Positions 36,242 through 48,139 of a DNA stretch of 64,000 nt are shown in pieces (position 1 is the stretch's first letter; each line of letters starts with the position of its first letter). A program made the translations under genes and the position numbers. The stretch spans positions 21,612,001 through 21,676,000 of the forward strand of contig JAFFJZ010000004.1 of assembly GCA_018340375.1 (NCBI GenBank), in the 5' to 3' direction. The notes below the pieces were generated by a model. It had not been told where the DNA came from, did no database searches, and worked only from the letters and a program-made list of their open reading frames with translations. The DNA is from Gonatopus flavifemur. Taxonomy: Eukaryota > Arthropoda > Insecta > Hymenoptera > Dryinidae.

Positions 36242-37407
36242 CCCAGACAACATTGAGAGTTCTAAAAACATCCGCAAAGAATTCTCGGATGTTCGAAAGA
36301 ATTCTTCAGGAGCACCAAAAGTAATCGGAAGAATTCTGGTAGAATATATTCAGAACTCTGAAATATACAACCAATAGAGCATATTCTTGGTGTTTTTTTT
36401 CCATCACATTAGAATTATTTATGAACTCACTGGAGAATTCTTTGAAAACATTGAAAGTATAAATAAAAAGCGAATTGAGAATTTTCAAGAAACTCGTTTC
36501 TTTAATAAAAGGAGTTATTTTGAATTTCAAATGTATCTGTTAATTGGAGAGTTTCATGAATTGGATAATATAAAATTAGTTTACATTGGGTACATTGAAA
36601 TCGATAAACAGTTTTATCCAAGTATTTAAATGATTTTTTATTTGTTTGTTATTAATTATTTTTCCTGTCTGCACATAAGAAGAATTTATATTTGACATTG
36701 GAATTTGGAAGAATTCAATTCTGATGTATAAGAGTTTAGTTTTGAATTTGGACAAATTTTTGTTTCAAAATTATTCTCAAATAAGTGTAATTGCAATCCC
36801 TATAAAACTATCGTCAATTTTAGATGTCAGTTATTTTCGAAATATTAATATTTTGAATAACACAAATCTTTATAGAGAACATTTCAGTATCTCTCAGTAT
36901 ACTGGTGAAATCGACCCCCGGAACGTGTTATTTGAGGTTTTTTAATATCAATTCAATTTTTTTCAACGATTATTTATTACAATTCTTCATAAAAGCATGA
37001 ATATTAGCGTGATAAGAGAACATAAAGTACTTGAATCTCAGGGTGAAAAAAGAAATTCAAAAAAAATATTTAAAACTTCCGCCAATAAGTTGGTTTGGCA
37101 TGTACGAACTGAAAAACATATGATCTTATTAGCGTCATCTTCATTTTCAACAAATTCGCAAATAATTCTTTCGGATTGAATAGAGAACACCGCACGAGTC
37201 AATATCATTGGACATTTGAGAGTTTTTAAATCGCATTTTAAGAGTTGTTTTCGAACATTCTACAAACTCCCTAAATCGTTCAGAAGAATTATCTGAGAAT
37301 CCCACACGTTCTAAATGAATTCTGAAAGAATTCAATGCTGAGAGTTCTTGAGAAGTTCATGTTAAGAACTCATATGGTATTCTTTCGAAACTGTCTTGTT
37401 GTCTGGG
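36242..37407. repeat. 1.17-kb GAATTCTT array framed by CCCAGACAACA termini
   Basis: Left end CCCAGACAACATTGAGAG and right end CTTGTTGTCTGGG form an 11-bp inverted terminus. The outer parts are GAATTCTT/AGAACTC words; the centre (36400-37180) is less repetitive, with open frames of 60-80 residues that match nothing I know. The right end recurs at 17965-17981. Confidence 0.65.
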
Positions 37408-38908
37408 AAAGAGATTGAAAAGCGTAATAATAATCTCTGAAATCCAGGAAAGAATTATTTATGTTTGGAAAAAAGACAATTTACAGAATTTCAACAGTGT
37501 GTGAATCTGTTCACATCATTCTCACTGCTTTAGGAGAATTATCCACGACTCCAATAACAACTTTATTATCCCACAGCGATATACGAGAGATATCATCATT
37601 TTTCACTCTCCCTTTTATCCATCGATTACTCATCTTCCCAACCGAATAAATCGTACAACTTTCATAAGAAAAATGATCCAACACCCGAATTTTGAATACT
37701 TTTTTCTTCCAAATCGATAAGAACAGCAGAAAATTTTTCGCAATTTCGACATAACGAGATTATTAGAGTATCATAGTTAGATAACGATCCTCTTGTAACC
37801 GATGGTACAAATCGATTACCGTACGAACTTATCTTCGCATTCGATGAAATGGGAGATTAAATGATTATTGTACAGGCTTGAATTACAATGATAAACCATG
37901 AAGGAGGGAAAGTTACTTCCTATGCATGTACCGCGAACGTTTCGTGCCTTTGATCACGTATGATCAGTTCGATTACCTATTCCCTTCATTCGACGTATAA
38001 ACGAATGAACAGCCAAAGAAAAACACTAAAGAACAAATTTAAATATGTGAATTGCTGAGCGTGTGATGTAGAATTCCGAAGTTGAACGGCAAATGTATCC
38101 TTGGCGATTTATCCCCTCCTTCGATTTGAAAGATCTTATAAAAGGACCGTACCTCTCGAAATTGACAAACATTTTTCATCCACATCCACGTCGTCGCGTT
38201 TATTATCGTTAACAGGGATAAAGCGAGAAAAAAGAAAAGAATTAATGTTGGACTCACCGTGCAAATTACACGAAGCCGTGAACGAGAAAGGCAAAGATCC
38301 ACAACGTGTCCCCTTCTACCACCGCTCTCAGTCTCCGAATGAAAAATTCTAACTTCTCCTTGCACTTGGAGACCGTATTGTTGTAAACCCGATGCCAGAT
38401 ACTTTTTCCCTCAACGAGGACGATGAGTCGTTGAGTTTCTTTTACCTTGCAAAAGGTTGATATCGAGTCTCGGGAAACCTTGAGTGATTCTCTGTCGATA
38501 TGAAACAAACATGAAAAATATGGTATTTTAATATCGACAACTTTGTGGCAACAATGCAATTTGTTTGATACAATAACGTAAAAAACATGACACAACATGT
38601 CACTTTTATCTTCGGTGAATCGTGTTCAGCGATGACAACAGAGATATCAAGTTTACTTCAGTTTAACGTATCGACTTATCAGCGACGAGTACTGGAACTT
38701 GAAACTGTTGGAATATTCATTGAACCTTCGTTGTTATTGTTGTAGTACGTGATTGTGTATCCAGATTTCGTGGAATGAAGTAAAGTTTTAATTAAAAATA
38801 TATTGTTGTAATTATCGTTGCATCATCCTCCGAAAAGTGTGAGAAATATGAGTTTCATTTGAATCCCATTACGATTCCATTGTATCGACATTTTTTGTGG
38901 AGAAACAG
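37408..38908. other. Mostly single-copy DNA before the start-codon exon
   Basis: Repeats are sparse. Besides the TATA-like box, a block at 38230-38480 has open frames on both strands and a minus-strand donor-like GCACG|GTGAGT at 38262. No frame is convincing, and conserved regulatory sequence is as likely as coding. Confidence 0.35.
38130..38180 (+). promoter_or_regulatory. TATA-like element upstream of the start-codon exon
   Basis: The sequence CTTATAAAAGGACC at about 38136-38149 matches a strong TATA box. It lies roughly 770 bp before the ATG at 38914 in non-repetitive DNA. It could mark an internal promoter of the plus-strand gene that bypasses the 20 kb and 30 kb exons. This is a motif match only. 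Confidence 0.25.
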
Positions 38909-39006
38909 ACAACATGTGTAGAGTTCGACCATATTCTCCATCACCCGAACACGAAGATGAGTCGTTCTTACGTCATCCCGAGACCGAAGCTGATTATGTG
39001 ATTAAG
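38909..39006 (+). CDS. Start-codon exon of the plus-strand gene
   Basis: The acceptor is GAGAAACAG|ACAAC and the ATG is at 38914 (AACATGT). The exon encodes 31 residues beginning MCRVRPYSPSPEHEDESFLR and ends in AAG|GTTTGT, phase 0. The peptide is Pro/Ser/Glu-rich and probably disordered. It joins in frame to the exon at 43214, where the residues ADYVIK continue into EGEAISHIATASKLAAV. I do not recognise the protein. The upstream part could instead be a separate promoter, since a TATA-like box lies at 38138. Confidence 0.5.
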
Positions 39007-40150
39007 GTTTGTTTTCAATAATTATCAGCTCGTTATTTATTTTTATAATTGCCTCGCGGTATTGAATTTGAATATCGAGTGAGTTTGATCTTTTGCATCT
39101 TTTCAACGGGATAACTTTGGATCAAAGTTCAGAAATATTTATTAGCGTGTTATTATTCGAGATCACCTTGCCGCGGTTACCTTGAATTATTCTTTCGAGA
39201 AAGAATTATAAGGTGTAACAGGAAAACTTCGTTTGGCATAATTTTTAGCTGAGAGATAAATCGCGTATCTTTCGTTGCAAATACGCCGGGGAAAAATTGA
39301 TTACGCGAAATCAGATAACAACAATTCGTGTGTAGAGAAATGCGGTAGGCGCGAATCATCTTCTTGAAATAACCTCTAAACCTTGTCTCGTCTGAATACC
39401 GGAAGATTAATCCGATCGTATCTCGCATTCTACACAAACTCTTGATCTTTAACAAGTGCAACGACTTGTTGTATGTTATTAAGTACATTGATCTGAAAGT
39501 ACAACATTTTTTTCCATTAAAATGATAAATTACAGTCGTCTCTGTATGTAATTTTAATCAAGATTCCTTTGGAGCAGAAAAAATCAGTTTGTTCTTTTTT
39601 CTTCCATCTCAACATTGTGAGGATGTTGTACAGTTATTTGTTTGAGAGTCAAAGTAGACTGATAATCAGCTAGGGTGGAAGTTTTATGTTGATTTTTGAA
39701 TGAGATTACATTGGACGAATAATTGAATGTGTTGATAGATGAGTGTAGAAATTATTTGTAAAAAGCGTTGGGGGTTCCCATAAATGTGAAGACCATGGTA
39801 ACACACGAAAAATGGACATAGGGTGGCGAATGTTGGAGGCTGTTCTTTTGTATTAGAAACTTCTTTCTGTTCAATCGAACGGATTTTTTCTACCCTCTGT
39901 ATAATATTCTTTGTAAGGCAGCTATCCAGGGAGGTGCAACTCTACTCCAGCGTGGCCGTGTTGTAATTTCAAAAATGCGCGGAGTATGAATGACAAATCG
40001 CAGAATTTCGAAGATTGGATTTCGAGAAATCTATAAATCTACGGATTCATTTGCAACGTTTTTTTTTTTAATACATATACCACTTGAAAAAAGCAATATG
40101 AAATACCTCTGTTCCAAAAAGGATCAACAATACTATACTGATAACGAATG
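39007..40150 (+). other. Intron between the 38.9 kb and 43.2 kb exons, first part
   Basis: No exon or clear repeat structure is visible; the intron continues to 43213. Confidence 0.4.
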
Positions 40151-40848
40151 AAGGGGAGGTTCTCATCTAGCGACCCCAAAATAACGTGATTCTCTCGAAT
40201 TTTTTTTCCATGGGAGGAAGTAAATTAAGAACTCGAGGGTTCCACACTTGTTGATTGACTCTTTGAGTGAATAAAAAAATTGTTTTCAGTAAAAAATGAT
40301 TCCATAGGGGTAGTTGATACGTGTTGAAACATAACCACCTAAAAAAACCAGTGATCAATCGGGCGCCACTATAGCATTTACAAAAATTATTAGGAATCAA
40401 GAATCCAAAAATTTTTATGATATATATTATATTTGTTGGAGGTTGTACCAATAAAACCAATGAAAAGTCCAGAAATTGAAAAAATGACAGGCATGCAAAC
40501 TTTTGGTAGCGTTTTTTCACCTTTTTTTCGCTCTTTAAAGTGCTATAAACAGAAAAAAAGGCAAATGTCATCTCCATTTAGGTTCATCCTCCGATAAATT
40601 CAATCAGCTTCAAAATAAAACAAAAAAAAGAGTGATCCGTTCAGTAGTTTTTGAGATATCGTGGAGAAAAACGCCTTAAAAAGGTTTCAGGATACGAATC
40701 CTTCAACTTGAAACAATTTGTTTCATGTACTTTGAGACCCATTTGATGAGTTTCAAATAACTCGAATTCTCAATTTACTTCTCTCTGAAGAAGTTAAATC
40801 CGAAAAAATCACCTTATTTCGAAATTCGCTTGATGAGAACCTCCCCTT
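40151..40848. mobile_element. 698-bp inverted-repeat element with AAGGGGAGGTTCTCATC ends
   Basis: Left end AAGGGGAGGTTCTCATCTAG; right end, reversed, AAGGGGAGGTTCTCATCAAG. The flanks TAACGAATGA and TAACGATGA differ by a single base deletion, consistent with a target duplication. The interior includes TAGTTTTTGAGATATCG, a motif typical of dispersed insect repeats. The minus-strand frame 40167-40577 (136 residues) shows no transposase motif. Confidence 0.75.
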
Positions 40849-41656
40849 AACGATGAGTGATCGGAAAAATCTATGCTTCTCTGATACATCAAAACATTGG
40901 GGAAACTTGTGAATTCATTGTCCAGTAATTCCCGATCATTTATATGGATGTATTAAAAAATAACTGAAAAAAGTGGAGTCCCTGGCATCATTTAATATAA
41001 AATCCCAATGAATGCACGAATTGTTTGCTTCTCCACACGCAAAAAGATTACTTTTCATATTTGCCACAAGTTGGAATAAAATCTGGGACATGTACAATTT
41101 TGGAATATAATTTACTGCAACTACCATTAAATGCACTCCAATTTCGTTGGAATTACAACATCTTGTTTTAAATAGTAATACAAATTGTACCTGTTCCAAA
41201 ATTCACCGCAAAGTTTCTCCGTGCAGCAAAATTTGTTGATTAATACTGAATATTTTGAAAGTCCAGCAAAATATGTGCTGCTTTGGTTATTCATATTGTT
41301 CTCTCAACAATTGAATTAGTTGCGTCAACAAATTTTTTTCTCCGTATTAGAATACAAAAATCACAGTTTTCGGTTGAATATTCATGAAATCAAGTTACGT
41401 AAGATCTAGTTCCTATTTCTCATCCCCCATGAACACCTCACGGAGTGAGTACCTCTGGCTGGGTTAGCAAATTTTTCTTCTTGTCACAACAGTTTGTTTG
41501 CTGACACTGCAATCTCGTTAGCTCTGACAGCGATTTTTTAACTCGGCAGCACAAAAATATCGACTTCTTCAGTTCAATTTCAATCGCTATTCCATTTATA
41601 ATACTGAAAAAACTTTTCTGCCTCGGCGAATAAATCACTGCTACGACTGAATGATC
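40849..41656. repeat. Fragments of the CACGGAGAAAAAA / GCAGCAAAATTTG family
   Basis: The pieces TTTCTCCGTGCAGCAAAATT (41215) and AATTTTTTTCTCCGTATTAG (about 41330), with interior GCTGACAC / GACAGCG words (41495-41530), match material at 52690-53290. No gene is visible. Confidence 0.45.
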
Positions 41657-41927
41657 ACACTGTTAGAGAAATCTGTCTTAAACTTAACAATACTATTATG
41701 AAGTTTTCTACATGAACATTTTATTAAATTTCATACGAAATTTTGTATGAAACTCCATATTTCCATATTAACTTTGAGAACGATTATTAAATTTAATATG
41801 AAAACATGAAATTTAATATGAAAATATGAAATTTCATACAAAATTTCGTATGAAATTTAATAAAATGTTTATGTAAAAAACTTCATAATAATATTGTTAA
41901 GTTTAAAACAGATTTTTCTAACAGTGT
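41657..41927. mobile_element. 271-bp MITE with ACACTGTTAGA ends
   Basis: The outer arms (ACACTGTTAGAGAAATCTGT on the left, mirrored on the right to AACAGTGT) pair over about 110 bp, through AAATTTCATACGAAATTT. The flanks share ATC, a possible 3-bp target duplication. The loop contains GAACGATTATTAAATTTAA. Confidence 0.8.
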
Positions 41928-42843
41928 ATCCTTCCCTGATTCGAATCCAATTGGTACCAATCAGTGTTAATTGTAATTTTCACGCGTTTAAGCGGAATGA
42001 ATATAGGATTTTCTAATCAGGGTTGTCTTTTCAACGATTGTAAAAAACCCCGATTACAGAAAATTTCCAGTAATCTCAAGGAATTTCCCAGTCTCGATAC
42101 AACATTCTCTTCCAAATATTTTCAAATAGCTTTGTAGTTCTCGTGGCTCGCGTTTAGTTCATCGATCTTCCCCTAGCGGAAGATCTCAAAGGTGATTCGC
42201 GATAGGCGTATACTCGCAAATAAGTACAGGATTGAATAGAAATGAGAGAAGGAAGAGGTGAGAATATACATGCTTTTCTAAATTAAACTATGACGTACGA
42301 TGTTTTTCTGAGAAAACATGAACTAACGTTACCCTACTACCACACCACCATCGTGAATTAGAACAATCATTGAAGAGGATTTTAAACTTTTACGTAAATA
42401 ACATGTCAATCAATTTCACTTTGAAAGCCTATGAAGTCAAAATGAAGGAATTCAATATTTCATTTTTGAAATTAAAAACAAGGTGTATTATGCAACTTGC
42501 GAAGAGTTCGATCCTCATCGACACGCGGTTTTGAGATAGAAAATGCAATTTCCCCCGTGTTTATATTTATATACATATATGTGGGTTCGTTCGTTGACCA
42601 CCAGCTTCTTCAACCGTTTGAACGGCAAAACAGTGCACTTTTCTCCAAATAGTAGCAGTAAACGACGAATCTTGTACCTCGCCGGTTGGTTATATCTGAA
42701 ATGTTCATTGTAGTATCAACTGGACTGCCGAATCCACTAGACACGGTAACCGGTATAATTTCGCACAAAATAGCGCATCATAAATCAATATGTACAGAAA
42801 CAAAATTTGCTGACACAACAAATCGAGGTATTGTATACAGAGT

Positions 42844-42978
42844 CCCTGCTTAAAGAATCTCATTGAATCGATTGATTCTCATTGATGCAGAAAACTGATT
42901 CAAACCCATTAACAATTGATTCTCAATGGGTTTGAATCATTTTTCTGCATCGAAATCATTGAGATTCTTCAAGCAGGG
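42844..42978. mobile_element. 135-bp MITE with CCCTGCTTAAAGAATCTCA ends
   Basis: Left CCCTGCTTAAAGAATCTCAT pairs with right TGAGATTCTTCAAGCAGGG. Nested inside are further inverted pieces (GATTCAAACCCATT / AATGGGTTTGAATC). No clear target duplication. Confidence 0.75.
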
Positions 42979-43213
42979 GTGGCAAATATTTTTCTGCTAG
43001 AAAATTCGCTGCACTGAGAGAGCGATATGATTAACTAGAGCAGTCAATTTTCTCGATGGACTGGCAAAATTAAGCAACCAAAAAAGTTAAAAAAAATTCC
43101 GCTGTCACAGCGAAGTTCTTTTTTTTGTTCCTTGTGTGATTATCCAGGGAACGTTTGTGTATTTTCGAAGACATGATTATGGTTCTAAATTCGATGAATA
43201 AATTTTGTTTCAG

Positions 43214-43430
43214 GAAGGTGAGGCGATCTCACACATCGCCACAGCGTCCAAGCTGGCCGCCGTGGAGGATGTGGGTCCAACGCGGCCCGAAGGCCCAACT
43301 CGAACGCCTACCACCTCCATAAAAGTATCACCCACAGCCAGGGCTACTTTGCAAGCCTTGAGAGCTTCGCGAAACGGCAGATTAGCCCCTATTCCCGTAG
43401 CGAGTACCCGCGACGCCGAAACCATCACAG
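43214..43430 (+). CDS. GC-rich internal coding exon of the plus-strand gene
   Basis: A 217-nt block of distinctly higher GC content is bounded by TTTGTTTCAG|GAAGG and CACAG|GTTAGT. In the frame set by the upstream exon it encodes 72 residues, EGEAISHIATASKLAAVEDV and on to LAPIPVASTRDAETIT, ending in phase 1. It is rich in Ala, Thr, Pro and Arg, with no known domain. The other strand is open too, but has no acceptor at its 5' edge. A second plus-strand frame is nearly open but is broken by TGA just after the acceptor. Coding status is well supported; function is unknown. Confidence 0.6.
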
Positions 43431-44687
43431 GTTAGTTCAAATAATCACAAACTTTCGTATCATCGCTGCTAATGGATAACCGGATAATTGTAAGCCCTCG
43501 AAACCTGAATTCTTTTATTAGAATTTTTTTGAGCTTGAACTTTACGTACGAAGGAAAAAAGAATCAAATAATTTGCTCATGGCAAATAGAAAAAAAATCA
43601 GACGGCAGTTCAAATATATGAGAATTATTATTCGAAACAAAAATCCCACCAACTATAAATTAGCACACTTATTTCAAAAGAAATACCAAATTCGTGGCGA
43701 TAATGAATATTATCATTGAATAAACAATACTACTTTTACAGTTTTCCTTTTCACTTGGATAGTTTTATTTATACAGCTGTGTTTTAGTACTAGAGTTTTA
43801 GTACTTTAGTTTTATTACTAAAAAAAATCAATCCACGCCCATCGGAGGAAGGTTTAGAAATTTTAAATCACGGTAATGAGGAATTCAATACTCGTTACCT
43901 TGGCTAGATAGTTTTTTTCTACATCATCGTATCATATGATACTATCTTTGTTGAGATATTTCCTCAACTCAAAGTACAATATCTATACGACACTCACTAT
44001 TGTTTTTCACTCACACGAGAATGTCTCAAAGTTCACTCAGTTTGAATTTGAATCGATTGTTCGGTACATCGAATCGGTTCATCGCGTACTTAATCTATGT
44101 CTTAGAATCCTTAAGTTGAATTAAAGAAAGTATGTAACACACGAGACAACGTACAAACGGTACGTTGGTGCAAAAATGTAAGTTGAATTACACAATCACA
44201 TCGTGAATCGTTTGAATAAATCTAATCACTCGATACAGCATTAATAGCCATACACGTGTATACACGCACGATACGAGTTCAACCGATATCCATTTATTAT
44301 CTCTCACTGTCCGAAGAGTGATTAAGTACGTCAGAAGAATCACAATATTCATAAATCACATGTCACATTTCACTGTTGTCTCAACGTATCGATAGAATAT
44401 ATTTTTTGTAATTCCTTCGAGCGCGCACATATATCTCGAAAATGTGTACGATTTAAGAGTAGAAGAGAAACTGTCTCTGTTATGCCGGGAGCCTGGAGTT
44501 TTATAAGGTTCTTCTCTTCATGGGTTACCTGACTTGCCTTCTGCTTGACTCTTTTTCTCCTCCCGAGCGTCTCTCTCTTCCTCATGGTGTGTTTCCCCCA
44601 TTGGTCTCTCCAAGCCAAATGATGATTACTCCTGATGGGCGGCTGAGCATAATACATACGACATGCTCGATTCTCATCACCATAACG

Positions 44688-44721
<34 letters not shown>

Positions 44722-46498
44722 TCATTATCATCATCATCATCATCATCATTATCATCATCATCATCATCAGCTTTGTCTCATCATCATCAACGAAACGTCT
44801 TTTCCTACGTAGTCGTATACGTATAGATATATTTATAGTTACCAAGGCAAAATGCGATGGAAATTACGACCAGTCATAGTAATCATCATCATCATCTTTT
44901 ACGTACATAATCATCGGTTCTCTTGTCGTTCTTCTCCTCTTCCTTTTCTTTAAAACTTCGTCTTGGTCTTTTATCATCATCATCATTATCAAAGTTAAAA
45001 GGAAAGCCAAAACGAAAAAGTTCCTTTCATATTCCCCTCGTATACAAAATATATATACAATGTATAATACGTTATACCTGCTAGTTTTTGTTGTTTTTAT
45101 TATCATAAAATTCCGTTGAACAAACTGGTCGTCCTGTTCTCTTCATTAGAAATAGATGTCGACGATACCCTTGCTCCGATATTAATCGAATTTATAAGAA
45201 AATTCAACTCGAGACCTCGTCGTTCGAGTATCGATTTTTCAATCACCGGAGAGCAACTTTGTATATATACGTACAAACTCGTATGAACGTGTTCTCTCCT
45301 TCACGATTTTGAAGCTTCTAAATTTTGGAAGTCGAGACTCTCGCAAACGCTGTTTTCAAGTATTTTGATTGTCGGGGTTGTGAAAATTGATTCAATTAAT
45401 ATACGGAATGATAGTGATTTCCTTCAAATTCCTTCTTCTATATCGGTATTAAACAGGTTTGATAGGTGCCATCCATGTGCGACTCGAGTATACAAACCGG
45501 TGCCAGTACACATGCATCTTTGTTTTAATATCACGTTCGATGCTGTAATAATGTATGAACGCTTCGCTTGTAATCGCGTTGCTCATTGATTATCTAATGT
45601 CGGTCATATTTCGTATTAATGCAATTGCAATGTATCGAAAATCACACTACATGAAATCTTGTAGGTGAATAATAACCAGTATTACGTTATCTATCGTATA
45701 TACGGGGGTGTATCGATAAAATGGTATATAGAGAATTTATCGCCAGAGAAAGAACGTGAAATTATCATGGTATGCATTTTTTTCCTTCCTTGAACGGAAA
45801 AGGGTTCGTTGTTGTTTATGACGATCCTTTCTTTTCTACATAGAGAAAGTATGGTATATAACGCATATAAAACTCGACATTGTAGACTTTCTCGGTGTAT
45901 CCTCGTTTTCCTTTAGCCATAGGATTTCTATTATCGATAGTGATTTGTTCGATTGAATAAACAAATCCGAATTCATTTGTAATTGATATGTAATCAATTC
46001 AACAACCTCGTATCGAATTAATAACACGATGATGGTAGGGAATTCGTCGATGATATACCTTCCCTGCGGCTCGACCCATCGTGATTGAGGGGTTCGGCCA
46101 CTCTGGAACAACAAAATGAGCGAATTTTGGGAATTTTTTTTACCGGAATGATGGAATCAATCGAAATTCTTACAACGGGCTCTCGTTATATCACCAGTGA
46201 ATATGTTTGTATGTATTGTTTTTAGAATGGTAAACGAGCGGGCCAGTATCCACGGGCAATTCTTGACCTGGAACAAGAGAACAAATTTATCACAATTATG
46301 CTTGAGTAGAGTTAGGAACTTTATGCTTGTAGCATAAAAGCATAAATTTAGATAATGCGATTTAAGCTTAATATTACTATTATCTTGGACTAAGCAATCG
46401 AATTGAAACCGAAATTCGCGAGCATAATAAAGCATGATTTCAGACTCGAAGCAACATAATGTACTTTCAGCATATATGCTGCATAATCATCTAAAAAG
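43431..46498. other. Downstream intron or intergenic DNA with a TCA microsatellite
   Basis: Mostly single-copy, AT-rich. A possible minus-strand mini-exon with GC-rich sequence (about 46063-46108, CCAG|AGTGG to GGAAG|GTATAT) has splice-like ends but too little coding information to call. Confidence 0.35.
44698..44769. repeat. Trinucleotide microsatellite (TCA)n
   Basis: About 24 units with a few TTA variants; smaller TCA runs lie at 44779-44790, 44881-44896 and 44974-44992. The Ile-only and Met-only frames through it are artefacts. Confidence 0.95.
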
Positions 46499-46872
46499 TA
46501 GTGTTGCCGCGATATTATCGTCGAAATTCAGAAATGATCGATTATCTTAATTTTGACAGGTTTTCATGGAACTTTTAACGCGTAGATCTTCGACTGTGCA
46601 CGAAATGAAACGGGATAATGGATCATCTTGGTCTTTTAAACAAAATGAATCAAAATATCCTTACACTATCGTAACGATAATTATCGATATATCGTAACGA
46701 TAAATGGAAGCATATCTTGGTTTATTTTGTGTACAAGTCTGGGATTATTCATTATTCCGTTTCATTATGAGCATAATCGAAGATTCGTGGATTATATATT
46801 CCATAGGAACGTGTAAGAATTGAGATAATCGATTATTCCTCAATTATCGACGATAATATCGCGGCAACACTA
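46499..46872. mobile_element. 374-bp hAT MITE with perfect 8-bp target duplication
   Basis: The left end TAGTGTTGCCGCGATATTAT is matched by the reversed right end, with inverted arms of about 50 bp. It is flanked by CTAAAAAG at 46491-46498 and 46873-46880. The interior has palindromic TAACGATAATTATCGATA. No coding capacity. Confidence 0.93.
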
Positions 46873-46984
46873 CTAAAAAGTAGCCAGGGTTTTGCAGAAT
46901 TTTGCCATTTTCAGTTAATCCTATAATTTGAAGAATTTTGTCATATTTTTCGATTACGAAATGTTTATAGTGATTACTTCTTTC

Positions 46985-48085
46985 ATATCTGCGTACATTA
47001 TCGTGATTTAGGAGAATTCAGAGACAAGTGTCTTGGAGGAGATTGTTGCGTTGAACTCTTCGGAGGGATTTAAAAGAATTCTTGCAAATATTAAGGAATC
47101 CAAAGTGATGTAGAGATATTCCGAAAATCCCAGAGAAATTTCTGAAAACTTTTTGAAACTCAGCCTGACTGATTTAGAAGAAATCAAAGAAATTCAGAGG
47201 AATTGAGATGAATGTAAAGAGCTTTGAAGTCTAAATAAATGAAGGGAGCCAGAGAAATTTAGAGAAATTCAGAGGAATTTGAAGAGATTTAGACAAATTC
47301 AGAGAAAACTGTGAAATTTGTATCAACAGAATTCTGAGCCATTTGGAGGAATTTGCAGAAACTCAGACGAATCCAAAGCAAGCTGGGAATTCTACATACT
47401 TGAAATTCTGGAAGACTTACAAGGAATTGAAAAAAATTGAAAGAAAGTTGGAGGAATAGGGATTCAGAATTCACGATTATGTAACAAGCTTTGAATTTCC
47501 TCTGACTCACTCTACATCTCTTGAAACAATGTCCTAAAATATCGAGAAATTCAGAGAGATTTTTTCGTCAGGAATGCCGAAGGGATTCAGGGAGAATCAG
47601 TGTAATTCACACACACACACACACACACACACGATTGTGAGTTGATCTCTGGAAAGGCATTCAAAGAGATTGAGAGAAATTCCAGAAAAAGATCAGCAAC
47701 TCAGTTTGAATGACTCAAAGGAACTTAACTCAAGATAAGATTCAGGAAAACTTGAAGAAATCTTTGAAATTTGAATGAAATGAAATTTTGAAGGGTTCAG
47801 ACCAATTTGAAGAGAGATTCAGAGAAATTCACAAGGGTTCGAAGAGATTCAGAAGAATTCAGACAAATTCGGAGAAATCTTTGGAATCGAAATAATTGAA
47901 ATTCTGAACAATTCAAACAGATTTATGAAAATTTCGAAGAATTCCGAGGAATTTTTAAATCTTACTATAAATTCAGAGAGAATCAGAATACCTGACAAGA
48001 CTAAATTTCTCTGAATCACTTGAAGTTACTCTGAATCTCTCAGAAAAATTTCAAAGAGATTCAGGAAAATTTTCTTTCTTTGGCA
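46985..48085. repeat. GAGATTCAGAGAAATTC word array with a CA microsatellite
   Basis: Long run of divergent GAATTCAGAGAAATTC words, the reverse sense of 15838-17562. A (CA)12 microsatellite lies at 47608-47632. A terminus-like AGAGATTTTTTCGTCAGG occurs at 47560-47577, so two arrays may be joined. Confidence 0.7.
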
Positions 48086-48139
48086 TTAATTTAATATCAG
48101 CCTTTTGCCTGGAAAACTCCAAACAATTAGTATGTTGGT

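Noticed and set aside
38101..38598. Open frames on both strands near 38.3 kb
   Set aside because: Neither has a complete exon structure; the minus-strand donor alone is not enough.
40167..40577. 136-residue minus-strand frame inside the 698-bp element
   Set aside because: No transposase motif, and the element is too short to be autonomous.
43210..43428. Minus-strand frame over the GC-rich exon (ALAVGDTFMEVV)
   Set aside because: The plus strand has good acceptor and donor sites at the edges; the minus strand has no acceptor.
44520..44879. Ile-only and Met-only frames
   Set aside because: Products of the TCA microsatellite.
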